A stretch of DNA of 64,000 nucleotides from Capitulum mitella (GCA_030062745.1 CP099844.1:8083551-8147550), one strand, 5' to 3'. Positions 1 to 12,125 are shown, counted from the stretch's first letter. Program-made: numbers and translations. Notes: generated by a model from the letters alone, not told the origin.

Positions 1-1591
1 CGCAAAAAAATACGTTCTTTAACATAATCTCACCACATAGAAATAGTACACAAGAATTCTAAACTTAGATACCTAATTCAGAAATTATGGTACGTGTTTA
101 CAATGAAATTTTACAAATGCAAACTGCAAACTGCTATTTACAAAAGCAAACTGAGTCTGCGTGTAAAGGAACGGAAGAATTACTTGAATGGACAGGAAAG
201 TCAGCAGCTAGCGACAGCTGAGTGCAGCTGTGTCTCGAGGCAGGAATTTTATTTCCATGCCCAAATTATTTTGATTTGAAATGCGACAAAAAGCCTATCC
301 ACTTTTCGGTCAGCTGACAGGGGCCCGTGAACGTTTCAGGCGACACCGCCTTGCTGGACTTTGAGGCCATGACCCCAGTCATGTTAGCTGTAACTTAAAC
401 TCTGGCGTCAGTCATCGAAGCATGCAAGGATAGTTGTGACCGCTATGCAGGTAGCACCAAGCAACATACCGTGACGAACGCGAACTGTCGTTTATCACGT
501 TCGCTGCCTACAGCGGTTACATTCAACAACTTCGAACTAAAGCCTTATTGACCTATACGTGTCTTATCACTGGCATCATATAGCGGCAAAACGAGTTACT
601 GTTATCGCGATCTTCTCTGTTGTTAGACAGTGTGGTGAGAGCCTTGTAAAACACCCTTTCTATTCGGACTTCACTTCATGCGCAAGACATTCGATCCTAC
701 GAAGACGTGGACACTAATGCATGGGAGAGTGCGATGACAGTATATGGGGAAGTGCTTGTTTTCTTTGTTATTGTGAAATAAGCTCTGGCGGATTTAAAGT
801 TGGAAGCAGAATACCATTTTGTCCACAGGAAACCAATCAGACACATCAGGCAGGGCTAGCAGCAGAGCAGTACAAGGATTAGGACTAGAAAAAGAAAATT
901 GCAAACGTAACTTTTACTGGTAAACGACATTTGAAGATACGGCATTAGAAGATAATGTAAGCACGAGTAAAACAATATGGTTGAAAAAATGTCCCTAAAA
1001 CTTAACAAGTAAATATGGAAACACAACGCTACAATAGCTTACTTCATTCAACAGAAATGTGAGATGTACCACCACTTTTATCACACATAAGATCTCCTTG
1101 AATTTTTGGTTTCCCTGCTATGATTCTGATAAAAAACGACTCTGGATCGATTTGGACCAAGCCCTCTTTTCAGCTACCCAGTTCGGGCGTTTGAGCGTTG
1201 TCATTCACGCGGTATTGTTGCCGTCTTGTCTGGTGAAGGTTATGGCGAAAAGTTGGTTTGCATTAAAGGCTACAGCAACTTTAAAAGAAGCTTGATTGCT
1301 ACCATACTGTAAGTCGTCTGTTCTCGTCAACGCTGGAGGTCTGTGCCATGCCATGATAAAATAGCTGCGTTATTGACGTTTTTGCTATTGCGCAGTTTCA
1401 GAAACAACTGCGAAAACATAGCCGCGTACAACGAATTTAGTTGGTTGGGGAGTTTTACTCTCTGAGGGTGTTTTGATCCCTTGTGTTTATATAGGTTTCC
1501 TACAGTCAGCGCCTCTTTAGAACAGAATTATTTGGAAGGACCACACGGTGCAAATACTGGCACAACTATGGGTTACCTGAGCCTGTGCCAT
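1..1591. other. Intergenic, nothing recognised
   Basis: No open frame here resembles a protein I know, and I see no RNA gene or clear repeat. The short ORFs (up to 78 codons) have no supporting splice signals or family motifs. Confidence 0.6.
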
Positions 1592-1624
1592 CCTTGAGAG
1601 GATGGCACAACCATCCTCTCAAGG
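1592..1624. repeat. Perfect 14-bp hairpin
   Basis: CCTTGAGAGGATGG at 1592-1605 and its exact reverse complement at 1611-1624 are separated by the five bases CACAA. The sequence TGCCATCC just outside the left arm extends the local symmetry. It could be a small fold-back insertion or an RNA hairpin; no gene context is visible. Confidence 0.7.
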
Positions 1625-2359
1625 AAGTTACCTACGATGCCTATACGGCAGATTCTGTTTAAAGGCAGATTAATGCTGGTCCAGTTCAAAGGGCTCCAGA
1701 TTTTCGTTACGTTTTGGAACGGCAGGGGTGATCTCAAGCTTAGTGATTCAGGTAGAGGCGAATCAGAACAATGAAATTATTGGCGTTACCAGGAACAGTT
1801 TTAAGTCAATTTTTTGCGTAATGATTTGCAAAACATTGTGAATGACTGCGATTCGTCGTCCCTGCAGCGACAATTTGGTGGATTGTCTGCTGATTCTGCG
1901 TGCATTCCCTGTTTTTCCATTGAGCAGATTTGCTTGAAAGTCCATTCGCGGTGGTCGCAAATGCGTCCTCAGATCACGGTTCAGTGTTTCTCATCATGAA
2001 TCCCTCATTCCACCAAATCTGCTGTCGGACACTGCCAGCCTGGCCTTGAACCATGTTTATCTTGGGCATGGGAGGGATGGGATGTTGTATCACAGACATC
2101 CCTCCGGCCGTCGTGTAATAATTCAAGTAATGGGTTCATCGGTGATGGATTATATGACGGACCGCGCGGCTCCGTACAGGTCCAACGCGGACACGGGCGC
2201 ACAGCACACAATCCTTTCATCGCCCCTCAGTCATGCTGCCTTAACCCGCGCTCGACTGGCAGTCGGCGCCGATCACGCTCGACTGGGAGGGGATGAGGGG
2301 TGGTTGGCCGCTTCCTTTAACTCACCTAAGTTACTTCAACAAAGTTACAGGACGCTTAA
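1625..2359. other. Intergenic, nothing recognised
   Basis: Overlapping ORFs at 2005-2220 and 2046-2384 lie on opposite strands of the same stretch and match no family I know. I treat them as chance frames. Confidence 0.5.
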
Positions 2360-2545
2360 CTATTTTGGACATAGGTCCATTTGACGTGGCCTAGGTCAGA
2401 TACCTGACCTGACCTGAGGTCAAAACTATGACACAAGGTGTAAAAATGATGAAGCAAAAAGTACACGAAGTTTTGTGGCGCTGCGTTCGTTCGTTCTTTC
2501 GCAGCCTTGGAAAAACCTTGGGAGGCAGCTGACACCTCGATTTAC
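2360..2545 (-). mobile_element. Worn end of a TTAA-type nonautonomous element
   Basis: This stretch aligns by eye to the reverse complement of 54.66-54.84 kb, the left end of the intact-looking TTAA element in the CREB intron. Shared blocks include CCTAGGTCAG, CCTGACCTGACCTGAGGTCA, a GTACACRAAGTTT block and GTTCTTTCGCA. The terminal G-run hairpin is eroded here to GGGAGGCAGCTGACACC. The other end was not found, so the copy is truncated and older. Confidence 0.6.
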
Positions 2546-2903
2546 AGTGGATTAACAATGCACATAATCAGCAACAATACTATACCGGCTGCAGTGTTCC
2601 CTCTGTCCGAAATGACCCTTACAGTCACCTGTCACTGACCTCTCTTGACCCGGCCCTGTCCAGAGGCCGTGCCCGACCGTGACCGGACCGGTGATCCTTC
2701 ACGGACGCAAAGGCCGATACATAGAGCTAAATGTGACCACGACAGACAGTGTAGAACACATGCCACGTTTAGACCCTGAAAAAAACCCAAAAATTGCATA
2801 ACTGAACGGAACAAAACGGGAACGTTTCCACAAATTTATTTTAGTTAATTAGACACGTGAACAATTCTCTGATCGAGGTTTTTGTGTTCCTTCCTGATGA
2901 AAG
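2546..2903. other. Intergenic, nothing recognised
   Basis: I see no coding or repeat signal between the worn TTAA-type end and the TIR element. Confidence 0.5.
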
Positions 2904-4121
2904 CCTAGCCCTATTCCCGGAGGGCTAGACGGTATGGCCGATTCCCGGCAGGGGGGGCGGATTCGGCCCCCCCCCTGAGATCTCGAGAACTACTTATCCG
3001 ATTTCATCGCAACAAACGGCAATCGATTTGCCGTGACGTGAACTACATTTTTATAAAAAGAAATTTTCAAAATTTTGAAATTTGTGGATACAGGGGGGCA
3101 AAAATGTCAAAATGGGGGGTACTTTTTGACTTCTTATAACTCCGTTGTTTATAAACCGATTTCGATGAAACTGGCATCAATCGAGAGATTATGGATAGGG
3201 CTTTTACCATGGGTATGCAAATTTGAAATTTTGAGAAAATTCATGGGCGTTCACAGGGTTTCAAAAATAGGGCGATTAGTTTTCTAATAACGGAATGAAC
3301 AAAAGAGGTCAAAACACTTTTTTAGCTTCTGCTAGTCATGTTATGCTAAAGAAGTACAAATCGCGTTACAATGTTTGTATAATGTTAGCATAGGCGGTGC
3401 CAGGGGCATAAAAAAGGGGGAACTGTCATGGTCACACGTTCTTCAGATCAACTTGTGACCTTTGACCTTAAATGACCTCCAGTGACCTTGGGGTCACCTG
3501 GAATGATGTCGTGTGCATTCAATATTATCTGTAAACGTTTTTAATCGATTAAATTCACTCTATTCCAAAAAAATCATTTTTTGGCTTTTGCGATGTAGGG
3601 TACGTACACTGACATTTTAGGTCATAGCTCCGTGACCCGACCTGATATCAAGCTGAAACCTGGTACACAAGTAGAGGGCATCTTTCTACGTCATATATAT
3701 TCCGAGTTTGGCATTTGAAAAAACGGCGCCGAAATTATTGCGAAAAAACAAATTTTAACTTTTGACCTTGACCTGACCTTGTAAAGTTACCTCAGATAAT
3801 AAAATTACATATGCACATTGCCCAACTATTTAGCTATATATTCATATAAAGTTTTAAGTTCTATCTTAAAAACTCTGTTTTTGGCAGACATTTTCGTTTT
3901 ACCCTCAACATGGCCAAAAATGACCTGAGGTGCCTCCCAAAAACGTTGCCTGGCTCCGCCCCTGAGCAAAATAGAATTTCGAAATTTTGTCACGGCGCGT
4001 AGAAGGAATAGCTAGGAAAAGTCACCAAGTTTCGTGAAGCTGCGTTAAAAAGCCTCGAATTGGCAAGCAAAAAACCCGAGGGGGGGGCGGATTCCGCCCC
4101 CCTGCCGGGAATAGGGCTAGG
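2904..4121. mobile_element. Nonautonomous DNA transposon with 17-bp TIRs and G/C hairpins
   Basis: CCTAGCCCTATTCCCGG at 2904-2920 is repeated as an exact inverted copy at 4105-4121. Just inside each end is a G-run, a short CGGATTCGG-like palindrome and a C-run (about 2945-2982 and 4080-4103), which can fold as hairpins. The 1.2-kb interior is AT-rich and noncoding, with several TGACCT/AGGTCA motifs around 3.43-3.50 and 3.75-3.79 kb. I see no transposase and no clear target-site duplication, so the superfamily is unassigned. Confidence 0.72.
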
Positions 4122-5448
4122 ATGGCCTGACTTTGCCTAATACTCGTGTTAGAGACCAAGACGAGGTGTTTGGCGTTGAAAGATTTTGATGTTTTCTTTG
4201 TGTTGTGGCGTTTCCGATAAACTGGAAGTAAGTGCTGTTTGACATAGGTAACAACATCAAGTAGTATCGTCGAAGGATTTAAATACGACGCCAACAGCCT
4301 ACAGCCTGCAACCGAGGAGCCAGGAGTCACTGGTCCCGTGGCAGCCATTACAGAGGGTGAATACAAGTGAACAGGTCATCGCGACTTGCTGAAGTCAAAA
4401 GGCGCCTGTGTCACGACGGTGGCTGACGTTCTTAGCTAGGAAAACTGCCCGTGGACTACCAGGGGCAGAAAACGGTAATGAATGTGCTGTGTGATGTCGG
4501 GGATCGGGCAGGCGTTGTTGATGAAACTGAGGTCCTCGGGATTACGGGTTTTACGTCTTATCGGCCTCGCCATCTCTTGCCAAGGGCTGGACAAAATTGA
4601 CGACGTTGAAGGGTCGGGGCAGGCCATTTACCCACTCAGTTTACATGTTAAAATAGGCCCTGCCTTCACTGCTTACTCAGCTTTTCGGAAACTTTCCAGA
4701 ACATGTTTCATTCTTGTGAATAAGGTCGTACCCGAAAGAGATTGGCCTGAGACTGACCTAAATCGAGTTTTGACGGAGATATGTATTTCTGTATTCGTTC
4801 AACAGGGCTCCTCCACACAGTGGCTCTTAGGGCCCAGTTAATACAATATAAAAACATAAAACACATCCCAATTATAAAACACTCCCCTCCCTCCCCACCC
4901 AGCACCTTCCCCCACCCCTATCCCCGACCCCACAGTCAACAGTGCAGACTGAACCCCCGCAGTGGAAGGGGGTTTCGCACCAACGCGCACTGGAAAGGGG
5001 GGTCTAGAAGTGCTCCCCTCCGATCTCGGAAACGAAAAAAGCTAGAGACATGAAATTTTATGGACAGGGTGGGGCTATCACGATTTACATTGTGTGCAGT
5101 TTTCATGACCCTAGGTCAATATCTTGAAGGTCAAATGAGGTCGAAAAGGTCAACCTTGACACTTTCTCGGCCCGTACAGGCCATTACGTACAACTTTTCG
5201 AACGAAACGGGAAAAGGGTGTTCGTTTGGCCGTTGAAACGTGGAATACGACAACTTCCATTCATTTGATGATTTTGGGTCCAGGTCATGTCAGGTCATTG
5301 ACCTATGGCGTCATTTTTCATCTTTTGCAGATCAGATTTCGAACAACACGGGACAGTTTGAGAGTAAATGAGGGTGCAACATGTATCTTTTGGCGTATTT
5401 TCAGTGAAGGTAGCCAACATCGGTACATTTGGTCACTTCCAGCGTTTA
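4122..5448. other. Intergenic, TGACCT-rich in its right part
   Basis: No gene recognised. 5.09-5.31 kb contains many AGGTCA/TGACCT hexamers, similar in flavour to the interiors of the elements at 2.9-4.1 and 54.6-55.9 kb. It may be a further worn copy of such an element, but I could not find ends. Confidence 0.45.
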
Positions 5449-5880
5449 ATAGGGTCTTTGAATGCATATTTCATACAAATCGACATATTGCAAAGCAAAT
5501 CTGAACCAGGTCACAAAAAGTTGCCCTTGACCTTTGATTGCGTTGACCGAAAGTGACGCTGGTATATATGTATGCGTATCCATGTGTGCACATGTATTTT
5601 TATTAGGGTCTTTGAATTCATATTTCATACAAATTGGCATGTCGCAGAACAAATCTGGGCCAGATCACAACATATATGACCTTGACCTTTAACGACCTTG
5701 GCCTACACTGACCTTGGTATATGCAGGCGTATCAGTGTGCGCAAACATGTTTTTATCAGGGCCTCTGAGTGCATATTTCATACATATCGACATGTTGCAA
5801 AGCAAATCTGGATCAAGTCACAAGCTGTTTGACCTTGACCTTAGATGGCCTTGACTTTTACTGACCCTGGCTATGGTCTT
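5449..5880 (+). repeat. Three tandem copies of a ~155-bp unit
   Basis: Units begin near 5449, 5606 and 5758 with the shared text AGGGYCTYTGARTKCATATT. Each contains a CAAATCTG block and a run of TGACCTTGACCT-like hexamers. The third copy is cut short. The unit carries the exact string TGACCTTGA, the consensus for monomeric FTZ-F1/ERR-type nuclear receptors; whether it acts as a site is inference. Confidence 0.75.
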
Positions 5881-6193
5881 GGTACATCCATCACTTATGC
5901 CCGAATGACAACGCCTGATTGTGTTCACACGGTAGTCTTAAGTACAACGCTGTTTTTTCACAAAGCTCTCATTTGTCAGCGACAACCGCCGCTTTCGTCA
6001 TGTTTGCCTGACTTCAAATACTTGAAACTTGAAAAATTTCCGGCCGATTTCCGATTTTCATGCGTCATTCGACGAGTTATTCAATTGCCATAAATGTAAA
6101 AAAAGTAGCTGCAACCGGCTTTGATCTGTTCTCGAGATATTCAGGAAAAACAGGTGGGGGTAGCACAAAAGGACCCACCTTCCAGTGCACGTG

Positions 6194-7790
6194 TTAAGCG
6201 GGCGTAGCTCTGAGGTGCTCCAATAATTGCTGCCGCGAGGCGGCCCTCGTCACTTGCCGCTGCAGCCTGTTGCAGTCGGCAACGGCTTTGCATGAGAAGA
6301 TCCGCTGCGTGGCAGTGAGACGGACGCGCGGCAGGTGAAGGACGGCGGTGCCAGCGGCGGCAGCGCGTGTTTGGCGCCCAGGCACAACGCTACGAGGGCG
6401 AAACATACACCGCAATGAGCGGTGCATGTTTCACCGCAGGGGCGTCGGAAACATGCAGGGCGCGGTACACATTTACTGCACCGCGGTGCCCTATCAGCTG
6501 TCTTATGCTTGGCCGGCCAAGATCGGTGAGGGCGGGAGTAACGTGTTCGTAGCGGCGCAGACCGGCAACCAATCTGGCCGCAAAGTCTGCTGTAGGCGAT
6601 TAAGGCGGCAGGCGGCAGCTCCACCCCAGACTGACGAGCAGTACTGGAGGTGGCGAAGACATGGGACTGGCAAAGGATTTTTGGGATGTCTGAGGCCAGG
6701 TGATGACGAATTTTGAAAAGGGATATGAGGATTGCATTGAATCCCCGGACCACGGAAGAGATGTGATGTGCCCAGCACAGGGTCTAGTCGAGGAAAACAC
6801 CCAGTACTTTACTGATTTTTTGAGGCCGAATATCAACATCATCAACCCGGACCCTGAATTGTGAGGCTTTGGCGACAGTATTTTGAGTTCCGAGATGAGT
6901 GAAACAAGTTTTACCTGCGTTCGTTTTTAGGCTATTTGCGCTGAACCATATTTGTAAGCACTAGATATTCTCCTCGGCTTGGGACTTCAGCACTTAGAGT
7001 TCATCGGGGTTAGAACGTGATGAGTCCAGGATTTGGGTGTCGTTGGCATATGATAGGAGCCGACCATGGGGCAGGAAGCAGGGTATGTCGTTAACAAAGA
7101 TGAGGAAAAGGATTGGGCCCACTATGGATCCCTGAGGGACACCGTGGGATAGAAGAAGTCTGGAAGTGCCGCCACGGACAAGCGTGGAACGGCCAGATAG
7201 GTATTTGCTGTACCAGCCGGAAGAGATGCCGTACCACTCGAGCTTGACCGGCAGCATCGAGTGGCCGACGCTGTCGAACGCTTTGCTCAGGTCGATCAAA
7301 GTAAGTGACGCTAGGTTACTGACGTCCATCTCCCAGCCGCCCATCCGACGACGTCGAAGAGAGCGTCTTCAATGGAGTGGGATGAGCGTTAGGTATATTG
7401 GGCAGGGGAAATGATGTGGTTATTGATAAGGTAGGAACTAAACTGAGAACAAACATTTTTCTCCAGGATCTTGGAGACGGCAGGGAGGATCGAGATAGGC
7501 CGAAAGCTGCCGAAGTTAGAGGTGTCTCCAGACTTGTGAATGGGGATAACAATGGCAACTTTCCATGCATCTGGAAAAGCAAGGGTGGAGATGGAGGAGT
7601 TGACGGGATGAAGGATGTGTGTGTGGGGAGGGGGGGGGCAATGACAGGAAGGCAGCTCCTGATTGCGAAAATGTCCGTCGACACCAGTGGCTCTGGAGGA
7701 GCTCAGCTTGCTGATGGTACGCGACAGCTCACGTAAGGTGGCGCAATGCGGAGCGAAAGCGGAAGCACACATTCTGTACGGTCGCAAGTC
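6194..7790 (-). mobile_element. LINE (CR1/Jockey-like) reverse transcriptase, degenerate
   Basis: Reading the minus strand, reverse-transcriptase motifs appear in order: SSRATGVDG, then AIVIPIHKSGDTSNFGSFRP near 7.5-7.6 kb, LIDLSKAFDSVGHSML and GVPQGSIVGPILFLIFVNDI near 7.1-7.3 kb, and LLSYANDTQIL near 7.04 kb. The C-terminal domain follows (ILISLFKIRHHLASDIPKI, VTPALTDLGRPSIRQLI, and TAVLHLPRVRLTATQRIF ending at a stop near 6194). The catalytic YADD box reads YAND. Motifs are spread over at least three frames, so it is inactive. The 5' part, including the endonuclease, is missing or unrecognisable. Confidence 0.88.
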
Positions 7791-8077
7791 GAAGAGAGAG
7801 ACACCCGAAGCACCTCTATGAAATATGTTTCATCGAATGATATCCTGATCAGCTTCCAAAGAGGAAAACCTGCAGCTACGGAAGACATATTCGGTTTTCC
7901 TAAACAGTCCACAAATCTTTCCTCGACCCCTCCCATTCCCATCCGTTGGTACAGTGCCACAAGCGGTCGATAAAATTGATCCTGCACTGGCACTTCGTCC
8001 AACATGATGGATATCCCGAAATAAAAATCCGAGGCTTTCATGACATAGCTATTGTTTCAAGATGTGCGCTCAACTTC

Positions 8078-8126
<49 letters not shown>

Positions 8127-8359
8127 TGGACAATATGTTCGGTGGTAAACGGTGTAATAAGTCACCGATGCTCATTCGTTTCTATTACTTTACGGCTTTT
8201 CGGATACTTTCAGATATTTTCTCAACCCATTTTCGAGCAGTGAGTGTAATCATTCGAAATAATGAAAAATACGGTCATTAAAAAATTGAACTACAGAATC
8301 ATTCTCGCGAGACATTTGTAAAGCAAGGCATCTTCTACGGGCAGACATTCTAATCACTG
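7791..8359. repeat. Intergenic with an (AT)n microsatellite at 8081-8118
   Basis: An uninterrupted AT dinucleotide run lies at about 8081-8118. The rest shows no recognisable gene. The 112-codon minus frame at 7703-8041 abuts the LINE but does not look like LINE endonuclease. Confidence 0.6.
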
Positions 8360-8690
8360 GGAAAATAACCCCAGCGTCACACAAGACACAAGCTGTTTGT
8401 TCAAGGACGGCGTGTTCCTTCATATAAGAAGTGCCTCCAGCATCGGGAGACGTCTCCTGTCATTGAATGTCTTTATTATAGTTGTGTTGTCGGTGAGGCC
8501 GTGTCGGGTGATTATTCGTTTGTGGGCTTGGGTCATGTGCTGTTGAGGCGCTCCCTCTCGAAGATACATTTTTAGTCTTCTGGGTGGAGTAGTTGTCGTG
8601 AGACCGATGTAATCCGTAATACAAAGCCGGCAGTCTTCGTATGAGTAGGTGAACTTGTAAAAGTGCATACATGTATATATACATGCATAT
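8360..8690 (-). mobile_element. Penelope-like element, GIY-YIG endonuclease end
   Basis: The minus strand encodes YKFTYSYEDCRLCITDYIGL, then TTTTPPRRLKMYLREGAPQQ, and further on a RRLPMLEALLI segment. This is the pattern of the C-terminal GIY-YIG nuclease of Penelope-like retroelements: a Cys-rich lead-in, the YIGHTT-type motif, an RRL..HL stretch and a conserved RRL..LEAL..I helix. A stop interrupts the reading after EALLI, and the text beyond (RNTPSLNKQL) resembles the usual end of the domain. No reverse-transcriptase domain is seen upstream, so this is a 5'-truncated dead copy. Confidence 0.78.
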
Positions 8691-10035
8691 TTCGAATGAT
8701 ACGTATGTGTACATATTCTTTTTTTCAAAATGGCGAGTACATAGCAGATTATTTGGGTAATGAAAACCTGTACGAACATCTCAAGGTAAGATGTAAACAA
8801 AAACGAACAGAAGACATCTTCGCTAGCTGGCGCATGTTTTAGGAAAAGGAAATCAAGATCGTCCAAGCTCCAGTGATTCATTCCGTGTTTTGTGGTGTAA
8901 TCGCCGGTACGTGCAAATGATCGCGTGATAGCTTTGTGGCCTTTCGTAAGGGAAGTATTGTACGCAACAACGTGCATGATTACCCCGCTTCTCATTCGAA
9001 ATGGAGTCATCTGCAACGCGCTCACGGCAAAACGGCACGGATATTAATGGCTGGACCATGGGCTGTACGAGACTTCTCTTTTCATACTTAGGGTTGGTAT
9101 ATCGCATTCTTTGTGAGCTGAGTGCTCACATTTCATTGCATGGGACTCCAGCCTGTGAATGTGGGCAGCTTACGAGAATGAAAAGATGGCTTCAATTGAC
9201 TTTCGGGGGTTTCTTAACATCGCTTCATTTACGACGTACTTGTCGTCCTCACGAAACCAACGCATTACGCTTTTACAGTGCCACAACACGCACGCAACCA
9301 ATTCAATGGTTTCCTATTTGTTAGAATTTTCCGCGAACATCTAGCGGCCCATAACTTCATAGCTGGCGTCTGCTTTATCTCCATTATCGTGACCAAACCG
9401 TTTCCGTGCAGACTAAAGCGAATCTTTTGTTTCCTTATCGACTGCCACATTTTGTACTAATGCCTCATAGTTTGCAGCACGACCGCAAATTAGCACTGTT
9501 TTGTACAATTGCCGTCAAGGGCCATACGCTGCATTGAAATTAATGAGGTAATTACATCGTAAATTCTGTTTTCATTCTGATATTATTTATTCACATTTTG
9601 CTGATATCAATATCACTGCGAACAGGCCAGTACCCCAGGTGATGCAATCACATTTCGCAGATGCAATACGTCACTTGTTTCCTGGTGCTCGTTGATATTA
9701 CGTCTAGAAACATACCATATCATTACATATCGGCAAAACATGTAGAGTGAATTTGCACGTAATTTCTCAGCTGCAAACTGCAGCCACTTACTAAGCTCTA
9801 GTCACTTTAACTGGTGAAGATGATAGGATGCGGTGAGATTCGCTCGACTCTTGCTGTGAAAAGAGACGTCGCCGGTGGCACACTAAAGTTCCGCCAAACG
9901 ACTATCATTTCCCGAGAATTGTACGATCGAGAGAGGCTCGAACTCCGTGCAACAAACCCTTCTCTTCTTCAGCACGTATTGTGATCCCAGACATCACCCC
10001 AGCCGACTACGTAATCTAAGACCAGGACTGCCGTA
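8691..10035. other. Intergenic, nothing recognised
   Basis: The minus frame that carries the GIY-YIG text continues to about 9025 but shows no further motifs. The region 9.1-10.0 kb has only short unsupported ORFs. Confidence 0.5.
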
Positions 10036-10096
10036 GTGGGCGTCATATGACCTGGTAGTCGGAGCGCCCTGAAGCCCCAATCACACACACACAACC
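10036..10096 (+). repeat. Short dispersed repeat with CA tail (SINE-like)
   Basis: GGGCGTCATATGACC, GGAGCGCCCTGAAGCCCCAA and a (CA)n tail closely match 44461-44522. An ATCACACACACAC end after a conserved head is typical of a SINE tail, but the copy is too short to prove a tRNA-derived head. Confidence 0.5.
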
Positions 10097-10099
10097 ACG

Positions 10100-10480
10100 T
10101 AGGACTGCCGCCGTAAGTCCAGGTGAACGTCTCACTTCGGTAATCACCCGGAGGCCTCCCGGCCACTGCAGCGGACTCGGCCGGGCAGACCACCCCGGCT
10201 CGGCCAGCGGCTTTAACGACCGGCCGGCTCACCGGCCGGCAATTCTGTCGAACAAAAGGCCGCCAGCCTTATTTTCATCCCGGCCGGCCGCTCTCCCACG
10301 GCGGCGCGAGTATTTCATCGCCGCTTTTGTCTCAGCGGCGGGTCGTTATAAGCCGAGCCGGCCGCCGCGGCCGCCGGTGAGTTACGGACGCAGCGTGCGC
10401 CGCAGTGTTGCAAGTCAGGCATTCAGCGCATCTCGGCCGCCGCTATAGACGGCCGGCGGTCAATGACTGGCAGGTATAGG
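10100..10480. other. GC-rich, CpG-dense block
   Basis: Dense CCGGCCGG/GGCCGG text with many CpG. It could be a promoter island of an unseen transcript, but no exon can be supported nearby. Confidence 0.4.
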
Positions 10481-11929
10481 CTCTGCGGTATGATGGGAGT
10501 CGAGAGAATGCTGGCCGTCTCGTGTGGCCGGGCGGGCGTCTGCAACTTTCGGTCTCGTAGCAGGTTATGTGCCGCCACGTAACAGGTCATCTTCCATTCG
10601 TGTAACAGTTCACTGCCACCTCACGTAAAAGGTCGCTCTCTCTTCAGGTGACTGGTCACAGTCCCTTCACTGAACAGGCGAGCACGGCACGATTAACAAG
10701 TTACGGTCGCGGTGCGCAAAAGGCCACCACCCAAAGTCAGACATAAAAAAAAACATTTCGAAACGCGGTCTCACCAGTGAAGATGTATAACTGCGTCACT
10801 GTCACCCCGAGTACTTCACTTTAACCCATTTAGGATTTTCCGACGCACAAGACGAATGACTGCGGGATTTTAACCATTTTCATCGATTTCGCCCAGTCAT
10901 AATGTGCATTTATGCCGCTAATATGAGCTAACATTCCTCGCTGTCTGGTTAGGCCAAAGCCTGACATAGGCCTTCCAACTATTGCTACAACCGGTTTTTA
11001 CCTTGCACATTCCACACGCATGCTCCACGTTGCAACATGGCTTTTCAGCACGGGGCACAAAAAAACACGTGACTTAAAGAACGTGGAGGACCAAACAAAC
11101 GAAGATCGTGTGCGCCTTTAGGGAACGGGACCACAAGTGCCCAGCAGAGCACAGCTGGCAGATAGGCGCTGCAACAGCCGCTGGCTAACCTCCTGCGGAA
11201 CAGAGACAAAAGGAAGAATGCGACGAGACGAGCCACGACTAAGATTCGCAGGTGTTGATGCGCTGTGATCAGTTAAGAAACCGGTCTGAAAGACGGAAGT
11301 TAAATGAAGATAAACCGGAGAAAATAGCATGAGAAAAGTACTCAACATAAAGTTAAAAGTTAAGTAAGGTATGAAACAGCCATGTCTCGCCTCGATTCTT
11401 TTGGTACCTGTTAAACGATGTCATATGACCGAAGTCACAAGCAACTACAGCGCTACAACTTAAACAAACGTTATCCGAAACTTGACGCCTCGCTGTTACC
11501 GTCGCCTTGGGCAACCGAATGTCAGGACAGGTTAGTAGGTAGATAACGAGCTTCAGAACAGCTGGCTGTTCCGCCGACTGTGCTCAAAAACGGCCGACTG
11601 ACTTCAGCTAACCCCGTGGTCAGCCTTGAGGTCTTCATGCCATTGTGCATTGGTAATGATGTGACCACATTTTAGTGGCTATGCAATAAGCATCTCACCA
11701 TGCTGTATCCCTTAAAACAATGCTAAGCGCCCCTGTGTTACCGCACTAAAACATGTCATTATGCGTACGATAACATTACATTATTTGCCACCGAACAGTC
11801 TTAGCCATATCACCCCAGCAAACCCTGCAGATAACCTTTTCGGAACCCCGAAAAAGGTGGTAACAATGCTTGCAATCTGAACCATGATGTGGTAAGAAAA
11901 GCAGCGGCGTTTCATGGCCTCTGTCTCTT
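10481..11929. other. Intergenic, nothing recognised
   Basis: No coding sequence, RNA gene or repeat that I can name. Confidence 0.5.
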
Positions 11930-12125
11930 CCATCTCTCTCTCTATCTCCCCCCATCTCCTTCTCTTTCCCTCTTCCCTCCTCCTTTCCCTCTCTCTTTAT
12001 TTCTTTTTTTCGCCCTCTCCCTCTCGCTCTTTCTCCATTGCTCTCTCTCATTCTTCCCCCCTCTCTCTCTATCTATCACTCTCTTCATCCCCTCGCTCTC
12101 TCCTTGGTTTTCTCTCTTCCCTCTC
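11930..12125 (+). repeat. Polypyrimidine (TC-rich) tract
   Basis: Almost pure C and T over about 195 bases, dominated by CTCTCT, TTCCCTC and TTTCTTTTT. The matching ORFs (poly-Ser/Leu on one strand, Glu/Arg/Lys on the other) are products of this composition. Confidence 0.85.
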
